Source: Chloroflexota bacterium | GTDB lineage: Bacteria; Chloroflexota; Anaerolineae; Anaerolineales; UBA4823 | Length of the DNA: 10,759 bases | Assembly (NCBI GenBank): GCA_030669775.1 | Contig: DAOVCZ010000045.1 | Location: forward strand, 1-10,759 | Direction of reading: 5' to 3' | Shown: positions 6,749-10,759 of the stretch, one piece after another | How positions within the stretch are numbered: the stretch's first letter is position 1 | How the letters are laid out: each line of letters begins with the position of its first letter | Made by a program: the position numbers and the translations under genes | Notes under the pieces: generated by a model | What the model saw: the letters and a program-made list of their open reading frames with translations, nothing else | What the model was told of the DNA's origin: nothing | Database searches by the model: none

Positions 6749-7411
6749 ATGCTGATTTTAGCTTCCAGTTCGCCACGACGCCAGCAATTGCTCACCTTTT
6801 TGGGAGTGAGATTTCGGGTGCTCACTGCTGAAATTGACGAGCGTGTACTCCCAGGTGAAACACCCAAAGAATATGTCTCACGCTTAGCGATTAGCAAATC
6901 TCAAGCGATAAACCCTTCATCAGCAGGTCGCTGTGTTATCCTTGCTGCCGATACTGCTGTCGTGGATGAGAACCAGATATTGGGTAAGCCCGTCGACTCT
7001 CTCCAGGCACTAAACATGCTGCGTAAATTACGCGCCCGTACCCACTATGTCATCACCGGCCTTTCAGTGCGAGATACGATGACCGAAGAAGCGATCACGG
7101 ATTTGTGTGTCACGGAAGTTCGTATGCGATCCTACCACGAGTCAGAGATCAGAGACTATGTCGCAAGCGGAGATCCTCTTGACAAAGCTGGGGCATATGC
7201 CATTCAAAATTCTGGTTTCAATCCGGTTCAAAAGATCTCCGGATGCTACACTAACGTGGTTGGATTACCTCTCTGCCATCTGACAGAATTGCTAAAACAG
7301 TTGGAGATCAATCATCGAGAGCATACCACTCGCGGCTGCCGTACTTCACACGGGTATAGCTGCCAATTGGTTGAAAAAATCCAGGAATTCAGAATATCAG
7401 CGGTTGATTAA
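6749..7411 (+). CDS. maf: Maf-family nucleoside triphosphate pyrophosphatase
   Basis: Maf proteins hydrolyse non-canonical or surplus nucleoside triphosphates to monophosphate and pyrophosphate. The 220-residue product begins MLILASSSPRRQQLL, the family N-terminus with its phosphate-binding SSSPRR (6-11). It continues with ETPKEYVSRLAISK (37-50), the catalytic-site AADTAV with Asp68, the GKP motif with Lys80, YVITG (100-104) and DPLDKAGAYAIQ (142-153), and finishes the core with YTNVVGLPL. The ATG at 6749 is chosen because no residues before MLIL are expected; a GTG two codons earlier is possible. About 30 residues after position 190 go beyond the usual family end and have no recognisable motif. 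Motifs alone do not settle whether it prefers dTTP/UTP or a modified GTP. It is transcribed divergently from xpt. Confidence 0.93.
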   Translation: MLILASSSPRRQQLLTFLGVRFRVLTAEIDERVLPGETPKEYVSRLAISKSQAINPSSAGRCVILAADTAVVDENQILGKPVDSLQALNMLRKLRARTHYVITGLSVRDTMTEEAITDLCVTEVRMRSYHESEIRDYVASGDPLDKAGAYAIQNSGFNPVQKISGCYTNVVGLPLCHLTELLKQLEINHREHTTRGCRTSHGYSCQLVEKIQEFRISAVD

Positions 7412-7493
7412 GATAATAAGAGGATTAGAGATCAATCGATGAAATTTCCAATCTTGGGAACTAAGGTAGAATCGGCATTGTTTCTGCAACAAA

Positions 7494-7505
7494 GGATGAT
7501 CATCC
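7494..7505. repeat. 12-bp perfect palindrome upstream of the transpeptidase gene
   Basis: GGATGATCATCC is a perfect inverted repeat in the 116-base gap between maf and the transpeptidase gene, ending 22 bases before the ATG at 7528. It could be an operator for a dimeric regulator or a small hairpin in the leader; chance occurrence is not excluded. The rest of this gap shows no convincing promoter and only a distant, weak Shine-Dalgarno (AAGGA at 7509-7513). Confidence 0.35.
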
Positions 7506-7527
7506 GATAAGGATCCATTGTAAATCA

Positions 7528-9726
7528 ATGAAGAAATCATGTTGGCTAATAATTGCCATTTTCACATTACTCCTGGCAGCATGCAACGGAGGTTCAAACC
7601 AACCAACCCCAACAACAGCGGTTTCACCAACTTTATCCCAACCAGGGATTAATACGACTCAAGCACCGGATGTTAAAGAGGCCGTGCGCACTTACCTCGA
7701 TGCCTGGGAAAATGAGGATTATACCCTGATGTACGGCATGCTGACATCCATCAGCCAGGATGCCATATCTGCGGAGCAATTTGAGGAGATTTATCGGGAA
7801 GTGGCTGGTGAAGTTGCCTTAAGTGAACTCGATACCCAAATCTTATCCGCCCTGACCCAAACCCGCACGGCTCAAGCCTCCTACCAAGTGAACATGCGCA
7901 GCGCCCTGGTAGGAGATATCCAGCGGGACACGATCATGAACCTCAGCCTGGAAGATGGCGAGTGGCGGATCCAATGGGATGAAGGGTTAATCCTGCCTGA
8001 TTTGAGCAGTGGGAATTCCTTGAGGATGGATTATTTAATTCCCTCCCGCGCCAATATTTATGATAAGGACGGGCAGGCGCTTGTCGCCCAGGCAGATGCT
8101 ACTGCGCTAGGTCTTTTTCCTGATCAGATCGATCCTGACCAGGAAAACACCTTACTCAGCGAACTCTATCGCCTGACTGGCATTTATCCAGACACAATCG
8201 CAGCAATGTACGAAGATTTCCCCCCTGGTGCTGATTGGTATCTGCCATTGATGGCAGTTTCCGCGGATGCAGTCAGCCAAAGAGAAGGTGTTCTATCCGG
8301 ATTATCTGGATTGGTCATGCGCCCCTTCCGCTCGCGCTACTATTTTGACGGTGGCATCGCGCCGCATGTGGTTGGATATGTCAGTGCCATTCCGGCCGAG
8401 GAAGTGGAAGAATACCGACGCCTTGGGTACCGGCAGGACGAACGGGTCGGTCAGGCTGGTCTGGAAAAATGGGGTGAGGAATCTCTATCAGGTGTGCGGG
8501 GAGGTGCGCTGTATGTCGTCGATCCGGATGGGTTAACAGTCACCAAACTGGCCGAAACCTCACCGGAAGCCTCCCAGGCAATCTACACCACCCTGGATAA
8601 AGATCTGCAGCTGGGAGTCCAAGGAGCGATCGCAGGCTTCAGGGGCGCGGCGGTGGTGATGGAATTGGATACCGGCCGGGTGCTTGCCATGGCTTCTTCT
8701 CCAGGTTTCGATCCGAATTTATTCGAACCTTCCAACTTGAATAGCGGTTATGCTCTGGGAGATTTATTCGATCCCAATGAAACACCCCTGCTGAACCGAG
8801 CTTCTCAGGGTCAGTACCCCCTCGGCTCGGTGTTCAAAATTATCACCATGGCAGCTGCTCTTGAAAGTGGTTTATATACCCCGGACACTGTTTACAATTG
8901 CGGCCATACCTTCACCGAACTTCCAGGAGTTACTCTCTACGACTGGACATATGAGAAGGAATTACCCGCCAGTGGAGAGCTGACCCTTATTGAAGGTCTT
9001 ATGCGCTCGTGCAACCCATATTTCTACCACATCGGCAATGATCTTTACGAACAAGGGATTCCCAATGCCATTCCCGACATGGCCCGCGGTTTTGGTTTAG
9101 GCGCAGCCACTGGAATTGAACAGGTAGCCGAGGAGGACGGGCAGGTTCCCGATCAGCACAGCCCACTGGATGCTACCAACCAGGCCACTGGTCAAGGGGC
9201 CTTGCAGGTAACGCCCATGCAGGTAGCCAATATTATCGCCGCCATAGGTAATGGCGGGACTCTTTACCGCCCTCAAGTTGTCGAGAGCATTCAACCTCCG
9301 GATGGCGATGCGAGTTATACTTTTTCACCTGAAGTGATCGGAACTTTGCCAATTACTGAAGATACTTTGCGTGCTATCCAGGAAGCCATGGTGAGTGTTG
9401 TTGAGAATCGTCGCGGAACTGCTCACCGAGTGTTCTCCAATTTTCCGATTGAAGTGGCTGGCAAGACCGGCACCGCCCAGGATCCACCGCGCGATTCACA
9501 TGCCTGGTTTGCTGGGTACACTTTTGCCAACCGGGAGGACAAACCAGACGTCGCCGTGGTAGTCATCCTGGAGAATTCCGGTGAAGGTTCTGAGGTTGCT
9601 GCACCGATCGTTAAAGGCATCTTGCAGCAGTATTTCACATACAAACGCGATGTATTCCCTTGGGAGGTTCTCCCAGGTGTTTGGAAAACTCCCACCCCCG
9701 AAGTCACCGAGACACCATCCCCCTAA
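7528..9726 (+). CDS. Class B penicillin-binding protein, MecA-like, lipoprotein-anchored
   Basis: This DD-transpeptidase cross-links peptidoglycan outside the membrane. The 732 residues start with a lipoprotein signal peptide whose lipobox LAAC places the lipidated Cys at 19, followed by a Pro/Thr-rich spacer. An NTF2-like domain of the MecA N-terminal type covers about 48-155. The dimerisation/pedestal region (about 165-345) includes IPSRANIYDKDG and GQAGLEKW. The transpeptidase domain (about 350-705) carries all three active-site motifs: SVFK (Ser434, Lys437), SCN (494-496) and KTGT (646-649). The tail is again Pro/Thr-rich. The layout matches staphylococcal PBP2a and related proteins, but it does not imply beta-lactam resistance. 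It lacks a glycosyltransferase domain. The stop is 17 bases before the rsgA start, so the two are likely co-transcribed. The ATG at 7528 begins a proper signal peptide even though its Shine-Dalgarno is weak. Confidence 0.95.
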   Translation: MKKSCWLIIAIFTLLLAACNGGSNQPTPTTAVSPTLSQPGINTTQAPDVKEAVRTYLDAWENEDYTLMYGMLTSISQDAISAEQFEEIYREVAGEVALSELDTQILSALTQTRTAQASYQVNMRSALVGDIQRDTIMNLSLEDGEWRIQWDEGLILPDLSSGNSLRMDYLIPSRANIYDKDGQALVAQADATALGLFPDQIDPDQENTLLSELYRLTGIYPDTIAAMYEDFPPGADWYLPLMAVSADAVSQREGVLSGLSGLVMRPFRSRYYFDGGIAPHVVGYVSAIPAEEVEEYRRLGYRQDERVGQAGLEKWGEESLSGVRGGALYVVDPDGLTVTKLAETSPEASQAIYTTLDKDLQLGVQGAIAGFRGAAVVMELDTGRVLAMASSPGFDPNLFEPSNLNSGYALGDLFDPNETPLLNRASQGQYPLGSVFKIITMAAALESGLYTPDTVYNCGHTFTELPGVTLYDWTYEKELPASGELTLIEGLMRSCNPYFYHIGNDLYEQGIPNAIPDMARGFGLGAATGIEQVAEEDGQVPDQHSPLDATNQATGQGALQVTPMQVANIIAAIGNGGTLYRPQVVESIQPPDGDASYTFSPEVIGTLPITEDTLRAIQEAMVSVVENRRGTAHRVFSNFPIEVAGKTGTAQDPPRDSHAWFAGYTFANREDKPDVAVVVILENSGEGSEVAAPIVKGILQQYFTYKRDVFPWEVLPGVWKTPTPEVTETPSP

Positions 9727-9730
9727 TTTT

Positions 9731-9739
9731 GAAGGAGGT
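9731..9739 (+). promoter_or_regulatory. Near-perfect Shine-Dalgarno for rsgA
   Basis: GAAGGAGGT is essentially the full anti-SD complement. It stands four bases before a CTG at 9744, and no ATG, GTG or TTG lies within reach. The first conventional start in the rsgA frame is the GTG at 9807, far too distant to be served by this site. Confidence 0.85.
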
Positions 9740-9743
9740 CTGA

Positions 9744-10661
9744 CTGCCCTCAGCACAAGATTTTCACTCTGGTCTGATCATACGCTCGCAATCCGGGTTT
9801 TTCAGCGTGCAAACAGATGATGGAATCGTGGTCTGCAAATTACGGGGGCGATTGAAGCAAGGCAGCAAAGAGGGTGATCTGGCTGCCATTGGAGATCGAG
9901 TACTGGTTAGCCTTGTGGAAGATGGACAAGGTTTGATTGATACCATCCAGCCACGGAAACGCATGATCTCACGCCTGGCACCCCTCCCACGTGGCGAATA
10001 CGAACAAATCATTATCGCCAATCCAGACCAGATCGTGTTTGTCTTTTCCTGTGCAGAGCCAGCTCCCAGGACGCGCATGCTGGACCGTTTCCTGATCATC
10101 GCTGAAGAGCGATCAATCCCAGCCCTGATCATTGCTAACAAAACCGACCTGGTAACAATGGAATATGCCAGAGAGCTTTTCGATCATTATGCTGATATTG
10201 GCTACTCACTTATCTACTCTTCCGTCCCCATAGGGAAGGGGATCGCCCAGCTGAAGGAAGAATTGATCGGGAAGATCTCCGCCTTGGCCGGACCATCAGG
10301 TGCTGGTAAGTCAAGCCTGCTCAATGCTATCCAACCAGGTCTGGGATTAACTATCCAGAAGGTCAGTCAAACCACCGGGAAAGGCAAACACACAACCGTT
10401 GCTTCCGAATTATTCCCCTTAGAGGGTGGCGGATACGTCGCTGATACCCCCGGTTTGAAAGCACTAGCGCTTTGGGATATCGAACCAGAAGAGCTGGATG
10501 GCTACTTCCCCGAAATCCGTCCCTTAGTCGCTCAATGCCAATTCAGCGATTGCACTCATTCACATGAACCTAGCTGCGCAGTAATAGAAGCTGTTGAAAA
10601 TGGGGAAATTCACCCCCAAAGATATGATTCATATCTTCGCTTGCGGTTTGGGGAGGAGTAA
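9744..10661 (+). CDS. rsgA: Small ribosomal subunit biogenesis GTPase RsgA, apparent CTG start
   Basis: RsgA is a cytoplasmic GTPase that helps late maturation of the 30S subunit. Read from CTG at 9744 the protein has 305 residues. The N-terminal OB-fold includes SGLIIRSQSGFFSVQTDDG, with GDRV a little further on. The circularly permuted GTPase domain shows G4 NKTD (132-135) before the P-loop GPSGAGKS (183-190), the switch region GKGKHTT (212-218) and G3 DTPG (234-237). The C-terminal zinc site has Cys265, Cys270, His272 and Cys278 in the family pattern CxxxxCxHxxxxxC. A start at the GTG at 9807 would remove the first OB strand, which is conserved in the family and encoded just upstream in frame. 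The in-frame TGA at 9741-9743 blocks any longer reading. The strong Shine-Dalgarno fits only the CTG. The gene follows the transpeptidase by 17 bases. Confidence 0.93.
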   Translation: MPSAQDFHSGLIIRSQSGFFSVQTDDGIVVCKLRGRLKQGSKEGDLAAIGDRVLVSLVEDGQGLIDTIQPRKRMISRLAPLPRGEYEQIIIANPDQIVFVFSCAEPAPRTRMLDRFLIIAEERSIPALIIANKTDLVTMEYARELFDHYADIGYSLIYSSVPIGKGIAQLKEELIGKISALAGPSGAGKSSLLNAIQPGLGLTIQKVSQTTGKGKHTTVASELFPLEGGGYVADTPGLKALALWDIEPEELDGYFPEIRPLVAQCQFSDCTHSHEPSCAVIEAVENGEIHPQRYDSYLRLRFGEE

Positions 10662-10703
10662 ATCTCTGGTGTGCTGATCGTCATGGACGGTTTCAATTTT
10701 ATT

Positions 10704-10708
10704 GGAGG
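10704..10708 (+). promoter_or_regulatory. Ribosome binding site of the last, partial gene
   Basis: GGAGG is followed by five bases and an ATG at 10714. It is the main support for a real gene starting here, since only 46 bases of it are visible. Confidence 0.65.
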
Positions 10709-10713
10709 AATCG

Positions 10714-10759
10714 ATGTCGCAAAAGTATAAGAAGAACTTATTAGTAGATCAAAAAAACA
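10714..10759 (+). CDS. Start of an unidentified gene, cut by window end
   Basis: The first 15 codons read MSQKYKKNLLVDQKN, a polar, lysine-rich N-terminus with no recognisable motif. The frame stays open to the window edge. It begins 52 bases after the rsgA stop on the same strand, so it may belong to the same transcript. Too little is visible to name a function. Confidence 0.55.
   Translation, partial: MSQKYKKNLLVDQKN

Noticed and set aside
9807..10661. rsgA starting at the GTG at 9807
   Set aside because: It would cut off the conserved first OB strand and has no nearby ribosome binding site, whereas a near-perfect one serves the CTG at 9744.
10683..10730. Short 15-codon reading frame starting ATGGACGG between rsgA and the last gene
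   Set aside because: It has no Shine-Dalgarno, overlaps the better supported start at 10714 out of frame, and shows no protein-like signal.

Overview
The window reads as bacterial chromosome of roughly balanced base composition. It most resembles a Chloroflexota genome, probably class Anaerolineae. That placement is an inference from gene architecture: a membrane VWA/FHA protein overlapping a PP2C phosphatase with a transmembrane segment and a Pro/Thr tail, a lipoprotein-anchored class B penicillin-binding protein, and no sign of outer-membrane genes. Coding density is high; no stretch over about 140 bases lacks a gene. I see no mobile elements, CRISPR arrays, tRNA or rRNA.

Layout. Bases 1-1206 (+) hold the 3' part of a membrane-anchored beta-propeller-like protein cut by the window edge. 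A convergent gap (1207-1327) with an inverted repeat follows. The minus strand then carries four genes, read right to left: xpt-type xanthine phosphoribosyltransferase (6615-6040), guaA GMP synthase (5984-4425), a secreted VWA-like/TM/FHA protein (4377-2467) and a PP2C phosphatase with TM and extracytoplasmic tail (2470-1328), which overlaps the FHA gene by four bases. A 133-base divergent intergenic region separates xpt from the plus-strand genes: a Maf-type nucleotide pyrophosphatase (6749-7411), a MecA-like lipoprotein transpeptidase (7528-9726), the ribosome-assembly GTPase rsgA (9744-10661, apparently starting at CTG) and the first 15 codons of another gene (10714 onward).

How they fit together. 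Xpt and GuaA form a salvage line, xanthine to XMP to GMP. The FHA protein and PP2C look like partners in Ser/Thr phosphosignalling at the membrane, although no kinase is in the window. The phosphatase lacks the usual active-site arginine, and the FHA and VWA domains lack several consensus residues, so binding and catalysis may be altered. Maf, the transpeptidase and RsgA are housekeeping functions in nucleotide sanitation, wall synthesis and 30S maturation.

Most worth a second look: the CTG start of rsgA, which rescues a truncated OB-fold; two nearly identical extended -10 promoters placed so close to ATG that both mRNAs may be leaderless; the lipoprotein anchoring of the transpeptidase; and the atypical signalling residues. 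I found no clearly new multi-gene system.
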